DNA of 64,000 nt from assembly GCF_000018685.1 (NCBI RefSeq), contig NC_010001.1, positions 1,442,001 through 1,506,000 of the forward strand, given 5' to 3'. The notes beneath the pieces were generated by a model. The model saw nothing but the letters and a program-made list of their open reading frames with translations. It did not search any database and was not told the DNA's origin. This document shows, piece after piece, positions 38,142-47,321 of this stretch. Each line of letters opens with the position of its first letter. The first letter of the stretch is position 1. A program made the position numbers and the translations under genes. This DNA comes from Lachnoclostridium phytofermentans ISDg. Its GTDB lineage: Bacteria > Bacillota > Clostridia > Lachnospirales > Lachnospiraceae.

Positions 38142-39731
38142 ATGGAAATAAAGAAACCTTCTCAGGATTGGAGGAGCAATTTGAACGTATACCAAGCAGT
38201 TGCACGTTTGGTTCAATATGGAATCATAACGGGCTTAATAGAGGAAGAAGATCGTATCTATGTTAGAAATCGTATCTTATCTGAGTTACAATTAAGTGAT
38301 TATACAGAGGATGTGCAAAGCACATCCTCTGAGGCAGAATCAAATATACCTAATATACTTGAGACAAAAGTAGAAGATTTAGAAGAAATCTTAAAAGTCT
38401 TACTTGATTATGCTTGTGAACAAAAGTTAATAGAAGATAGTATCACATATCGTGATTTATATGACACAAAACTTATGGATTGTTTCACTCCATATCCAAG
38501 AGAAGTTGTTAAGACTTTTAACGCGCTTTATCAAAAGGATAGGGTAGCAGCGACTGATTATTATTATAAGCTTAGTCAGGATAGCGATTATATACGTCGC
38601 TATCGTATTCAAAAAGATGTAAAATGGATTACGAAAACAGAGTATGGTGATCTTGATATAACAATCAACTTATCAAAACCTGAGAAAGATCCAAAGGCGA
38701 TTGCTGCTTTATTACATGTAGCAAACACAGAATATCCAGCATGTCAGTTATGTAAGGAAAATGAAGGCTATGCTGGAAGAGTAAATCATCCCGCGAGAAA
38801 CACTCTTCGTACGATACCAATTACGATTCAAGAAGATCCTTGGTTTTTACAGTACTCACCTTATGTATACTATAATGAGCACTGTATCGTATTTCGCGGA
38901 GAACATAGTCCAATGAAAATTGATCGGACTACGTTTGCCAAGTTATTTGATTTTATTCAGTTTTTACCTCATTATTTCGTGGGTTCCAATGCGGACCTAC
39001 CTATTGTAGGAGGTTCTATCTTAACACATGAGCACTATCAGGGCGGAAACTATACTTTTGCTATGGCAAAAGCCAAAGTAGAGGAAAAATTCTCTTTACC
39101 AGGATTTGAAGATGTTGAAGCCGCGATTGTAAAATGGCCAATGTCAGTGTTGCGTTTGCATGGTAAAAATACAAAATCGATTGTGGAACTTGCAGAGCAA
39201 ATTAGAATTGCATGGCAATCCTATAGCGATGAAAGCGTAATGATTTATGCAGAGACGGAAGGGATACCACACAATACCATTACACCAATTGCTAGAAAAG
39301 TTTCTGATGATTATGAGCTTGATTTAGTTCTTCGTAATAATATCACTACGAAAGAGCACCCAGATGGGGTATATCACCCACATAAAGAGCATCATCATAT
39401 AAAGAAAGAAAACATTGGTCTTATTGAGGTGATGGGGTTTGCAATCTTACCATCCCGTTTACTTCTTGAATTAGAGGAGGTCAAAACCTGTATCTTAGAA
39501 GATAAAAATCCAATGGATCAAGAATCCACTGCAAAACATACAGAATGGATCACTGCTATACGCGAGAAGTATAACAATCTAACGGAAGATAATGTTGACA
39601 ATATTATTAAAGATGAAGTAGGACTTGTTTTTTGCTCCATCTTAGAACAAGCAGGAGTATTTAAGCGTAATGTAGAAGGTAAACAAGCATTTTTACGTTT
39701 TATGGAATCCATCGGTGCCAAGGAACTCTAA
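38142..39731 (+). CDS. galT: Galactose-1-phosphate uridylyltransferase, Firmicutes type (class II)
   Basis: A 529-residue enzyme of the long, Gram-positive GalT family that exchanges UMP between UDP-glucose and galactose-1-phosphate. The active-site region SILTHEHYQGG (about residue 290) holds the histidines. CQLCKENEGYAGRVNHPARN and HPHKEHHHIKKENIGLIEVMG are family-specific segments. AAAAGGG lies 7 nt before ATG 38142. The segment around residues 55-70 (EDVQSTSSEAES) is a low-complexity insertion encoded by a perfect 11-bp hairpin (38305-38331). The last 39 bp overlap the end of the convergent AraC gene. Confidence 0.93.
   Translation: MEIKKPSQDWRSNLNVYQAVARLVQYGIITGLIEEEDRIYVRNRILSELQLSDYTEDVQSTSSEAESNIPNILETKVEDLEEILKVLLDYACEQKLIEDSITYRDLYDTKLMDCFTPYPREVVKTFNALYQKDRVAATDYYYKLSQDSDYIRRYRIQKDVKWITKTEYGDLDITINLSKPEKDPKAIAALLHVANTEYPACQLCKENEGYAGRVNHPARNTLRTIPITIQEDPWFLQYSPYVYYNEHCIVFRGEHSPMKIDRTTFAKLFDFIQFLPHYFVGSNADLPIVGGSILTHEHYQGGNYTFAMAKAKVEEKFSLPGFEDVEAAIVKWPMSVLRLHGKNTKSIVELAEQIRIAWQSYSDESVMIYAETEGIPHNTITPIARKVSDDYELDLVLRNNITTKEHPDGVYHPHKEHHHIKKENIGLIEVMGFAILPSRLLLELEEVKTCILEDKNPMDQESTAKHTEWITAIREKYNNLTEDNVDNIIKDEVGLVFCSILEQAGVFKRNVEGKQAFLRFMESIGAKEL
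38305..38331 (+). repeat. Perfect hairpin inside galT
   Basis: CAGAGGATGTG (38305-38315), 5-nt loop, CACATCCTCTG (38321-38331). It encodes part of a Ser/Glu-rich linker; no T-run follows. Confidence 0.7.
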
Positions 39732-40493
39732 ACGATATTCGGTTGGTGTCATCCCTGTCTTAGAACGAAATAGTCTAGTAAAATGAGGCATATCTTCAAA
39801 GCCTGTTAACCTTGCTGCTTCTTTAATAGAGATGGTCTGGTCAGTTAATAAGAACTGAACTTGATTTAATCTAGTTTCCAGTAAATCTGCTTTTGGCGAG
39901 GTATAAAAATAATACTTATAATAGTAATGGAAACGACTGACACTTAAGTTTGCTAAGTCTGCCATCTCAGGAAGAGTCCAGTTTTTTGAGTAGTTTGTTA
40001 GTATTTTTATACGTACGCTTTTCATAACATCTAATATATTTTCAGAGGTAACCCCTTTGTGATGAGGTACATTGATATCTCTACTTACCGTAATTAGTAG
40101 TTCGGTAAGTAGAGAATGAATGGCCAATTCATATAAGGGGTCTTTTGTTATACTCTGATTTAAGATCTGTTGTATGTATTGATTTATTGCGGTATAGTGC
40201 TTGGGATAGAAAATCGTATTAGTTGGTATATGAAACTGAGATAAATATTCTTCATCTACTTCAAAGTGAAGAAAGCTATTGTAGAAGATTTCAACATTTC
40301 CATAATATTGTCGTGCATTCGGTGAATAGAGAATACAAGCGTTTGGTTTTGTTAATGTAGTGTGGTGATTCAAAGTGACTTTCATAGGAGCAATAAAATA
40401 AAGAAATAAATAATCTCCGGAACCGTTCGGTCGGTCAATAACGTCATAATTTGCGTTGTGCGTATTATAACCGCAAAGACTCAAATGAATCAT
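39693..40493 (-). CDS. AraC-family transcriptional regulator
   Basis: A 266-residue regulator. The N-terminal half is a divergent cupin sensor (GSGDYLFLYFIAPMKVTLN, then ACILYSPNARQYYG). The C-terminal half has two HTH motifs (WTLPEMADLANLSVSRFHYY and ISIKEAARLTGFEDMPHFTR), ending MTPTEYRLEF. AGGGGGT lies about 4 nt before the ATG at 40493. The gene runs toward galT, and their 3' ends overlap by 39 bp. Its promoter faces the arabinofuranosidase gene across a 400-bp divergent region, so that gene or galET are candidate targets. Confidence 0.85.
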   Translation of the reverse strand: MIHLSLCGYNTHNANYDVIDRPNGSGDYLFLYFIAPMKVTLNHHTTLTKPNACILYSPNARQYYGNVEIFYNSFLHFEVDEEYLSQFHIPTNTIFYPKHYTAINQYIQQILNQSITKDPLYELAIHSLLTELLITVSRDINVPHHKGVTSENILDVMKSVRIKILTNYSKNWTLPEMADLANLSVSRFHYYYKYYFYTSPKADLLETRLNQVQFLLTDQTISIKEAARLTGFEDMPHFTRLFRSKTGMTPTEYRLEFLGTDGFHKT

Positions 40494-40900
40494 AGATACC
40501 CCCTATTCTGCATCTGCCTGTGAATGTTGGCGTTAGCACATTACTTTGCGAAGCAGGTGATTCGAAAATTAATTTATGAAAAATGTTTTTTATCTTTAAA
40601 CGAACTCCTTAAAATACAGTAGAAAAAGACAATGATACAATATTTTTTTACATTGGAAATCATTCTATGCTGTGATATATGTATTAATAGGTTAAATAAA
40701 TACCTAACTCCTACAAAGCATAAGGATAAGAAACCATAGTACTTCAAGCATTAGAGTACTACACAATCTATATCAGGTCAAGAGATTATCACAAGGGTAG
40801 TTATAAATGGAAATGAATTTAAAGGAAATGGTTAATGTTTTATTAATAACTTGAATCTATTCACAAAAATAAAAGTGAATGTTACATAAGGAGGAAAACA
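40494..40900. other. Divergent regulatory region between AraC gene and GH51 gene
   Basis: About 400 bp with no gene. ATTCAC/GTGAAT (about 40858-40880) forms a short inverted repeat just before the GH51 ribosome site (AAGGAGG). No promoter is assigned with confidence. Confidence 0.4.
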
Positions 40901-42400
40901 ATGAAAGCAAAACTTACTTTATCAAAGATTAGTAAGATAGGAACCATAGACAAAAGAATTTATGGCTCCTTTATTGAGCATCTAGGAAGAGCAGTATACG
41001 GTGGTATTTATGAACCAGGTCATGAAACTTCAGATGACATGGGATTTCGTCAGGATGTAATGGAATTGATTAAAGAATTAAATATTCCAATCGTTCGTTA
41101 TCCAGGTGGTAATTTTGTATCAGGCTATCGTTGGGAAGATGGTATTGGAGATAAGGCGAAGAGACCAAGGCGTCTTGACCTTGCTTGGAAGAGCATTGAG
41201 ACAAATGAGGTTGGTGTAGATGAGTTTCAGGAATGGGCGAAACGTGCCAATAGTGATGTTATGATGGCTGTTAATCTAGGTACCAGAGGACCACAAGAAG
41301 CGCAGGATTTAATTGAGTATTGTAATTTTCAAGGAGGAACTTATTACAGTGACTTAAGAAGAAAGAACGGATTTGAGAAGCCATTTGATATTAAAGTTTG
41401 GTGCTTAGGTAATGAGATGGATGGACCATGGCAAACCTGTGCTAAGACAGCAGAAGAATACGGGAGAATTGCTTGTGAAACAGCAAAAGTCATGAAATGG
41501 GTTGATCCAAGTATCGAGTTAGTCGCTTGTGGTAGTTCTGGTTTAACAATGCCTACCTTTGGAGATTGGGAACGTACGGTATTAGAACATACCTATGATT
41601 ATGTTGATTATATTTCCCTGCACCAGTACTATAATAATTATGAAAATGATCCAGATGTTTTCTTAGCTAGATCATTAGAGATGGAAACCTTTATTGAATC
41701 GGTAGTAGCAATTTGTGATTCTGTGAAAGCGAAAAAGCATTCTAAAAAGACCATCAATCTTTCCTTTGATGAGTGGAATGTATGGTTCCATAGTCATGGT
41801 CAAGATAAGAGGATAGAGCCTTGGGGCAAAGCTCCTAGTTTATTAGAGGATGTCTACACTTTTGAAGATGCTTTGTTAGTGGGATGTTTGCTAATCGCAC
41901 TGGTTAAACATTGTGACCGCGTAAAGATGGCGTGTCTTGCTCAATTAGTAAATGTTATTGCTCCTATTATGACAGAGAATGGTGGAGCTGCTTGGGCTCA
42001 AACAATTTTCTATCCATTTATGCACGTATCAAATTATGGTAGGGGTACCGCCTTAAAACCAATCTTAGAGTGCGAGACTTATGAGAATAAAATCAGTGAT
42101 AAAGTACCTTATGTAGAAACAGTTGCAGTACATAATGAAGAAAAGAATGAGGTTGTAGTGTTTGCTGTAAATCGCTCCGCAGATCAAACCATTGATTTTT
42201 CAATTGATTTAACAGAGTTTCAGAATGCAAAATTGGTGGAGCATACTGAGATGATTCATGCTGATTTAAAAGCTACGAATACTGCAAGCAATCCTAAGAA
42301 TGTAGTTCCTAGTGCAACTGGAGTTACAAAAATAGAGGAAAATACCGCAATAGCTACGTTAAAGCCTTATTCTTGGAATGTAATTCGTTTTTCATTGTAA
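40901..42400 (+). CDS. Intracellular alpha-L-arabinofuranosidase, GH51
   Basis: A 499-residue exo-acting glycosidase that releases terminal arabinofuranose from arabino-oligosaccharides. It has no signal peptide, so it acts in the cytoplasm on imported oligosaccharides. The N-terminal YGSFIEHLGRAVYGGIYEPG is the family hallmark. The acid/base Glu lies in CLGNEMDGPW (about residue 173) and the nucleophile Glu in LSFDEWNVW (about residue 291). The C-terminal beta-sandwich ends ATLKPYSWNVIRFSL. AAGGAGG precedes ATG 40901, and a very strong terminator follows, so it is monocistronic. Confidence 0.94.
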   Translation: MKAKLTLSKISKIGTIDKRIYGSFIEHLGRAVYGGIYEPGHETSDDMGFRQDVMELIKELNIPIVRYPGGNFVSGYRWEDGIGDKAKRPRRLDLAWKSIETNEVGVDEFQEWAKRANSDVMMAVNLGTRGPQEAQDLIEYCNFQGGTYYSDLRRKNGFEKPFDIKVWCLGNEMDGPWQTCAKTAEEYGRIACETAKVMKWVDPSIELVACGSSGLTMPTFGDWERTVLEHTYDYVDYISLHQYYNNYENDPDVFLARSLEMETFIESVVAICDSVKAKKHSKKTINLSFDEWNVWFHSHGQDKRIEPWGKAPSLLEDVYTFEDALLVGCLLIALVKHCDRVKMACLAQLVNVIAPIMTENGGAAWAQTIFYPFMHVSNYGRGTALKPILECETYENKISDKVPYVETVAVHNEEKNEVVVFAVNRSADQTIDFSIDLTEFQNAKLVEHTEMIHADLKATNTASNPKNVVPSATGVTKIEENTAIATLKPYSWNVIRFSL

Positions 42401-42444
42401 TTAAATTTTGTAGCATTAAATAAATAGTTGTGACCATTAATAAT

Positions 42445-42489
42445 AAGCTATCAAAGAAATTTGTTTTTTCTTTGATAGCTTTGTTTTTT
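42445..42489 (+). terminator. Strong intrinsic terminator after the GH51 gene
   Basis: Perfect 15-bp stem AAGCTATCAAAGAAA (42445-42459) / TTTCTTTGATAGCTT (42467-42481), then TGTTTTTT. Confidence 0.92.
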
Positions 42490-42899
42490 CTTGATAAGGA
42501 AAAGTTCGTGAAGTTTGTTCTTTCAAAATATAGAAAAAATCAAGAAATTTATTTTTTCTTGTACATGCAAAGTAATGGGATTTCTTTAGAACGTAGGATG
42601 CCTGATATCCATTTCAGTTTGATTATTAAAAGATTATTACTAGAATTTTAGTGCATACGGGAAATTATTCCATAAACTTCTTGCTTATTATTCCTAAATT
42701 ATTTAAACTTAAATAAGTATAGAATATCAAAACTAGATTTGTGTTTACTATAATAAATACAAATAAAATATAAGTCTTTTAAAAAGCTAATTACTCTACG
42801 AAACTTGAATGAACATCTTCTCAAAGCATGGTATTAAGCCTATGAACGTTATCATAGGATAATTAAATCAGAGATGCGTTAGCATAAGAGGGAGGGCAT

Positions 42900-43490
42900 A
42901 TGGAGAAAAGGTTAGATTTAATTTTGGATGAAAGAAAACAAAGAAAAAGATTTTTATTTAGAACAATCATCACCTGGACTTTATTACTATGCCTTTTACT
43001 ATTTTTAATTTTAAAAGGGAATACTTTGATTGCAGGTGGCGACCTCAATAAAATACATCCCTTAGTCGAAGGAGAATACTCCTTTGAGAAATGCTTATAT
43101 ATGCATCCTTTGAGTTCTTATTGTCCATCTGAAACGACTGGGCAGTTATATGTGATAGGGGAGGATTATTTTCAAATACTTGAGGAAAAGACTCATAAAG
43201 AAGAAAAGTTATTCTCAGGAATCACATGGCAGGTAAAAGAGGTTGATGAAGAGGAGTGGAATAAACTGTTTAAATTTAAGGATATATATAATGGTGACAT
43301 ATATAATATTAATCATTTTTCTATCCGACTGCAGTATGATATAGAAGAAGGATTAAGCATCTATCAGATGGACGACGAGATATGGCTCGCCAGAATATCT
43401 GATAAAATGTTGTGGAGTTTATATAAATTAAAACTTGATAATCCTAGTGCGTTTTTAAATCCAGTACAGAAACCTCTTATTAACGTCTAA
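42900..43490 (+). CDS. Hypothetical single-pass membrane protein
   Basis: A 196-residue protein that I do not recognise. The N-terminus is highly charged (EKRLDLILDERKQRKRF), followed by one transmembrane helix (about residues 23-40, TWTLLLCLLLFLILKG) and an extracytoplasmic domain of about 150 residues with acidic patches and two Cys residues (KCLYMHPLSSYC) that could form a disulfide. GGAGG lies 4 nt before ATG 42900. The next gene starts 26 bp after its stop, also encodes a small membrane protein, and is followed by a terminator, so the two form an operon. Confidence 0.7.
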   Translation: MEKRLDLILDERKQRKRFLFRTIITWTLLLCLLLFLILKGNTLIAGGDLNKIHPLVEGEYSFEKCLYMHPLSSYCPSETTGQLYVIGEDYFQILEEKTHKEEKLFSGITWQVKEVDEEEWNKLFKFKDIYNGDIYNINHFSIRLQYDIEEGLSIYQMDDEIWLARISDKMLWSLYKLKLDNPSAFLNPVQKPLINV

Positions 43491-43516
43491 ATCTAGGATA
43501 AGAAGGTGAATGTTAA

Positions 43517-43879
43517 ATGAAAATGAAAAAAATAAATTCAATAGGCTATGGTCATAAAATTATTGCGATTGCGGCTGCCTTTTTAATCGTTATTCCGGGT
43601 ATATCCTATTTACTTTCGTATTTACTTAAAGTGGATGGGTTATTATTCATTTCTAAAATTTCAGTTGCAATTGGGTTACTCATCCTTTTATTTTTATTTC
43701 TGTTGTTAAAGGTTGAGTTTTATCAGGATAAAAAGTTAGAAAGATACTTTGAAAATAATAAAAATACAAGATTATTACTTCATAATGGCTTATATGAATG
43801 CCAAGCGTGTGGAAATAGGGAAGTGAAACAAGAGCAGGAAAGATGTGATATTTGTGGGGCATGTTTTAAACGAAAATGA
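43517..43879 (+). CDS. Hypothetical two-helix membrane protein with C-terminal zinc ribbon
   Basis: A 120-residue protein. Two transmembrane helices (about residues 13-34 and 41-65) precede a cytoplasmic tail with a zinc-ribbon pattern, YECQACGNREVKQEQERCDICG (two CxxC pairs 13 residues apart, near 93-112). AAGGTG lies before ATG 43517. It is cotranscribed with the preceding hypothetical gene. Function unknown; the ribbon could mediate protein or nucleic-acid contact. Confidence 0.7.
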   Translation: MKMKKINSIGYGHKIIAIAAAFLIVIPGISYLLSYLLKVDGLLFISKISVAIGLLILLFLFLLLKVEFYQDKKLERYFENNKNTRLLLHNGLYECQACGNREVKQEQERCDICGACFKRK

Positions 43880-43966
43880 AAATTTAGAAAGGTTGAAGTA
43901 CATATTATTTATCAATTACAATTTATAGTATAAGGCATATAGAAGGAAGGCTCCCCTTTTTAAATG

Positions 43967-44000
43967 AACAAAAGCAGGTATTTCAATACCTGCTTTTGTT
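43967..44000 (+). terminator. Hairpin terminator after the small membrane-protein pair
   Basis: Perfect 15-bp stem AACAAAAGCAGGTAT (43967-43981) / ATACCTGCTTTTGTT (43986-44000) with a 4-nt loop. Confidence 0.85.
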
Positions 44001-44066
44001 GAATACTCAGAATGGTAAGCAGGTAATTTGTTCGAATAAATACAAAAAAACCAAAAAATATACTTA

Positions 44067-44096
44067 TTGACAGTATATTAACAGCCATGCTATTAT
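44067..44096 (+). promoter_or_regulatory. Promoter of the chemotaxis receptor gene
   Basis: TTGACA (44067-44072), 18-nt spacer, TGC-TATTAT (TATTAT 44091-44096), 38 nt before the start codon. Confidence 0.7.
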
Positions 44097-44133
44097 AAGT
44101 GCGTTTGCAAAATTACAACAGAGGAGATACTCT

Positions 44134-45822
44134 ATGAAAAAAAAGTTACTGAATTACAAAATCGGTAAAAAATTAACCACTTCTTTTAACATTGTTATTG
44201 CTTGTTTTACTATAACAATCCTAGTTTCTATTTTGGGTCTATTTCTGGTAGGTAATAATTTAAATTACTTTTATAAAACGCCTTATCGAAATAACCTCGC
44301 CCAATATCAGTTTCGCCGTGACGTGCAAAGTATCATGAAAAACATTCTTTGGATCACCAATCTTTCAGATGATCCTAATAAAATTTCCCAGCTTAGACAA
44401 GAAATTGACTCTGACATGGCGGATCAGGAAGTGCAATTGGACTTACTCAACAAGAATTCTGATGCCAAAGATCTTTTGACAGAACTCAATTCTGCAATGG
44501 TAGCCAATAAGGAAGCACGATCCAGAGTACTAGAATATGTAGATGCCGGAGATTTTGGCCAGGCTTTTAGAAGTTTTAATGAAGATTACTCCGTGAAAGC
44601 CAACAAAGTATTGAGTATATTAAGAGAAATTGGTGCCTATTCCGAAGACGATGTAAGCTCTACTTATAATCAGGCAAATATCATAGAAGTTATTATAATT
44701 ATAATAGCAATCCTTATTTCTGTTGCTGCTATCTTAATTGCACTGACCGTAGAAAAACTTATTACCAAGCAGCTTACCACTCCTATTTTTGAATTAGAAA
44801 ACGTTGCGAAAAGTATAGCAGAAGGGGACTTAAAGGTAAACATTACATATGAATCCGAAGATGAACTAGGTTCTCTTGCTACCAACCTAAAGAAAATGGT
44901 GGATACATTCCAACACATTATTCCTGATATTGAATATTGTTTAGGAGAAATGGCTAATAGTAATTTTACTATAAAATCCAAATGCACTGAATTTTATATC
45001 GGCGATTTTTTACCTATTCTCTTAGCTATGCGTGGCATTAAGACAACCTTAACCGAAACCCTTAGCCAAATCAGAGATGCTTCCATACAAGTTAATTCGG
45101 GTGCTCTTAACATGTCTCAGGGAGCTCAGAACCTGGCTGAAGGTGCTACTGAACAAGCTAGTTCTGTAGAAGAACTTACTGCCACAATTGAGGATGTTAC
45201 CGAGCAGACTACCAAAGATGCCAAAAAAGCCGAAGTCGCAGAAAGTAATGCAAAGATAATCAGCACTAAGGCTGATCAGAGCAAAACTTATATGGAAAGC
45301 ATGGTAGTCTCTATGGAAAAGATTAGTGACCTTTCTGCACAGATCGAAGCTATCATTAATACCATAGACGGAATTGCTACCCAGACCAACTTGCTATCCT
45401 TAAATGCATCTATTGAAGCTGCTAGAGCTGGTGAAGCAGGAAGAGGTTTCGCCGTAGTTGCCGCCGAAATCGGAAAACTGGCGACTGAAAGTGCACGGGC
45501 AGCTCAAACTACCAGAAGGTTGATAGAAAATACGGTTCATGAGGTGGAATCCGGAAGCCGTACCGTAAAAGAAACTTCAGAATCCTTAAATGACGTACTG
45601 TCCAACTTGGATGAAATCATTAATTCCATCCATGAACAGGTGGAATCCTCTGAAATACAGTCAACTACCATGAATGAAATACAGTCTGCCATTGAACAGA
45701 TTTCCTCAGTAATCCAGTCTACCTCTGCCACCGCAGAAGAGAGCTCTGCGATTAGTGAAGAACTATTTGCCCAGTGTGAGAGCCTTGACAGTTTGATTGA
45801 TCAGTTTAAGCTAGAAAAATAA
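44134..45822 (+). CDS. Methyl-accepting chemotaxis protein
   Basis: A 562-residue transmembrane chemoreceptor. TM1 is at about residues 18-38 and TM2 at about 185-205. Between them lies a four-helix-bundle (4HB_MCP) sensor of about 140 residues. A HAMP domain follows TM2 (LTTPIFELENVAKSIAEGDL). The coiled-coil signalling domain contains the invariant tip IATQTNLLSLNASIEAARAG and GRGFAVVAAEIGKLA. It ends LIDQFKLEK, with no CheR-binding pentapeptide. GAGGAG lies before ATG 44134. It is monocistronic, and no chemotaxis genes are nearby. Its use of C-ending codons looks somewhat higher than in neighbours, a weak hint of separate origin. The ligand is unknown. Confidence 0.93.
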   Translation: MKKKLLNYKIGKKLTTSFNIVIACFTITILVSILGLFLVGNNLNYFYKTPYRNNLAQYQFRRDVQSIMKNILWITNLSDDPNKISQLRQEIDSDMADQEVQLDLLNKNSDAKDLLTELNSAMVANKEARSRVLEYVDAGDFGQAFRSFNEDYSVKANKVLSILREIGAYSEDDVSSTYNQANIIEVIIIIIAILISVAAILIALTVEKLITKQLTTPIFELENVAKSIAEGDLKVNITYESEDELGSLATNLKKMVDTFQHIIPDIEYCLGEMANSNFTIKSKCTEFYIGDFLPILLAMRGIKTTLTETLSQIRDASIQVNSGALNMSQGAQNLAEGATEQASSVEELTATIEDVTEQTTKDAKKAEVAESNAKIISTKADQSKTYMESMVVSMEKISDLSAQIEAIINTIDGIATQTNLLSLNASIEAARAGEAGRGFAVVAAEIGKLATESARAAQTTRRLIENTVHEVESGSRTVKETSESLNDVLSNLDEIINSIHEQVESSEIQSTTMNEIQSAIEQISSVIQSTSATAEESSAISEELFAQCESLDSLIDQFKLEK

Positions 45823-45836
45823 GCCTAAAGCTAGAA

Positions 45837-45886
45837 GGGTGTTGATCCAAAGATGTTATCATTTTATGGATCAACGCCCTCATTTT
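45837..45886 (+). terminator. Intrinsic terminator after the chemoreceptor gene
   Basis: GGGTGTTGATCCA (45837-45849) / TGGATCAACGCCC (45867-45879), one wobble, then TCATTTTA. Confidence 0.85.
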
Positions 45887-46369
45887 AATATATATTTCTA
45901 GGATTAATATTCTTGTACATGTCAAGGAAATTACATGAAGTGTATAATAATGTTTTATTTCTAATATCCATTTCTTCCTTCCTCAAAGCAATCTTTATCT
46001 GTTGTACTCCAATATATCTATCATTATAACAATATCTATATACATGACCTTATACATAACTACCTACTGCCGTGAATCCATCTTCAAATTCCTATCCAAT
46101 GCATTTGATAAATTGAAATTCTCAAATCGAAACAATAGTGTATAATAGTAATGAAATAATAAATTACATAAAAAAAGAGTAAGCTTGGATTGCTATGACA
46201 TAGTTTCTTAGTTTTTTGTTATAATGATTATACAGCTATTTGTAGGTGTTTCCGTATAATGTCGCAGTTTATTAGTGTACTAGTAGAAGAAATAAGAAAT
46301 ATATTTTATTAGGGAAACTATATTAATTAATCTGATTGCATGCTATTACGCATAATAACAGGAGGTCAA
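45887..46369. other. Intergenic region without recognised gene
   Basis: About 480 bp, AT-rich, with stop codons in all frames. Several TATAAT-like hexamers occur (for example near 46140 and 46220) and one is probably the promoter of the next gene, but none has a convincing -35. Confidence 0.4.
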
Positions 46370-46792
46370 ATGAAAAAGAAGCAAGTTATTATTCTAATCG
46401 CTCTTAGTATGGTAATTATTCTACTATGCTATAATTTGATTAAGTACCCCCTAAGAACAACTTTTTGGAAAATAGTTGGTATCTCCAGTGAGGAAACCTA
46501 TGAACTTTATTTATGGCACTATGGAGAAGAAGTGCAAATAAAGGATGAAACATTGAAAGACGAATTATTAGAATATCTGTCAGGTACATATAAGCGTGGA
46601 ATGAGTGATTATATTATGAAATCAGCAGGCGGTGATTGGGTTATTCGAGTGAAACATCAGGATAAGGTTGTGAGCATGGCGATATTTACAGGAGAAAATA
46701 GCGAAAATAGCAGTATAAAGTATGGTGCTTATAGGTACTTAATTTCTAATGATATTCCAAAATCATTTTTGGAATCGATATTTGTGAAATGA
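46370..46792 (+). CDS. Hypothetical membrane-anchored protein
   Basis: A 140-residue protein that is not recognised. AGGAGG lies 6 nt before ATG 46370, so the ten-codon extension to 46340 is rejected. The N-terminus is a lysine cluster plus one hydrophobic helix (KKKQVIILIALSMVIILLCY, residues 2-21), an uncleaved anchor or signal peptide. The remaining 115 residues form a small extracytoplasmic domain ending in an Ile/Phe-rich segment. A terminator follows, so it is a single-gene unit. No functional motif was seen. Confidence 0.65.
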   Translation: MKKKQVIILIALSMVIILLCYNLIKYPLRTTFWKIVGISSEETYELYLWHYGEEVQIKDETLKDELLEYLSGTYKRGMSDYIMKSAGGDWVIRVKHQDKVVSMAIFTGENSENSSIKYGAYRYLISNDIPKSFLESIFVK

Positions 46793-46881
46793 CAATTAAC
46801 TTCCTCATAAATAGAAATATTAATCATTGAGCTGAAATCTGATTATAAAGTATTCTGAAATAAATAATTAATATAATAAAT

Positions 46882-46918
46882 AAAAGGCTGAACGCTGGAA
46901 TGTGCTTCAGCCTTTTTG
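46882..46918 (+). terminator. Intrinsic terminator
   Basis: AAAAGGCTGAA (46882-46892) / TTCAGCCTTTT (46906-46916), then T's. Confidence 0.88.
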
Positions 46919-46973
46919 TATTTCGTTAACTAGGAAAATTCGGGGTATATCCAATACATGAAATTGAATTAAT

Positions 46974-47202
46974 GTGAACGCTCCCACCACTTAAACCAAC
47001 GAAGTTAATTTGAAGTGGGGGCTTCTGTAAAGCCGTTGTATTTAAGTTTCCACTTAGGACGTATCCTAAGCCACCCTTTGCTTTACGGGGCTATCCACAT
47101 AGCCCTTACCCGGCGTGGGAATTCATCTCACCACCTACGCGCTGAAACGCTTTGAGGTGGGAGGTTCTTCTCAATTATTGATAAAATGAACATTGTTATC
47201 AA
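46974..47202 (-). mobile_element. IS200/IS605-family right end with omega-RNA-like sequence, no transposase or TnpB
   Basis: Read on the minus strand, the segment runs from a hairpin TTGATAA/TTATCAA (47202-47178) through a GC-richer, hairpin-rich stretch to GAAGCCCCCACTTC, ACTTCGTTGG, AAGTGGTGGGAGCGTTCAC (ending at 46974). That terminal stem-loop and the GTTCAC end are typical of IS605-type elements carrying tnpB, where the same DNA specifies the guide (omega/reRNA) scaffold. No tnpA or tnpB fragment is visible within 150 bp. It is best described as a non-autonomous remnant or solo omega-RNA locus. Family assignment is from remembered patterns. Confidence 0.6.
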
Positions 47203-47219
47203 ATGTAATAGATACAATA

Positions 47220-47282
47220 CCACATAAATAAACATTTAACATGTGGGATTATATTGACTTATAATTACAGCAATGATATAAT
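47220..47282 (+). promoter_or_regulatory. Main promoter of the microcompartment operon with upstream palindrome
   Basis: TTGACT (47254-47259), 17-nt spacer, TATAAT (47277-47282). An inverted repeat CCACAT (47220-47225) / ATGTGG (47241-47246) lies directly upstream. CCACAT starts 34 nt before the -35, exactly as in the second promoter at 51522-51584. Confidence 0.85.
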
Positions 47283-47321
47283 TGCGGTAAAATGACACAA
47301 AACCACAAGTAGGAGGTTGGT

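Noticed and set aside
42430..42651. 73-codon frame after the GH51 gene
   Set aside because: Its first part is the perfect terminator stem at 42445-42481; GTG start without ribosome site.
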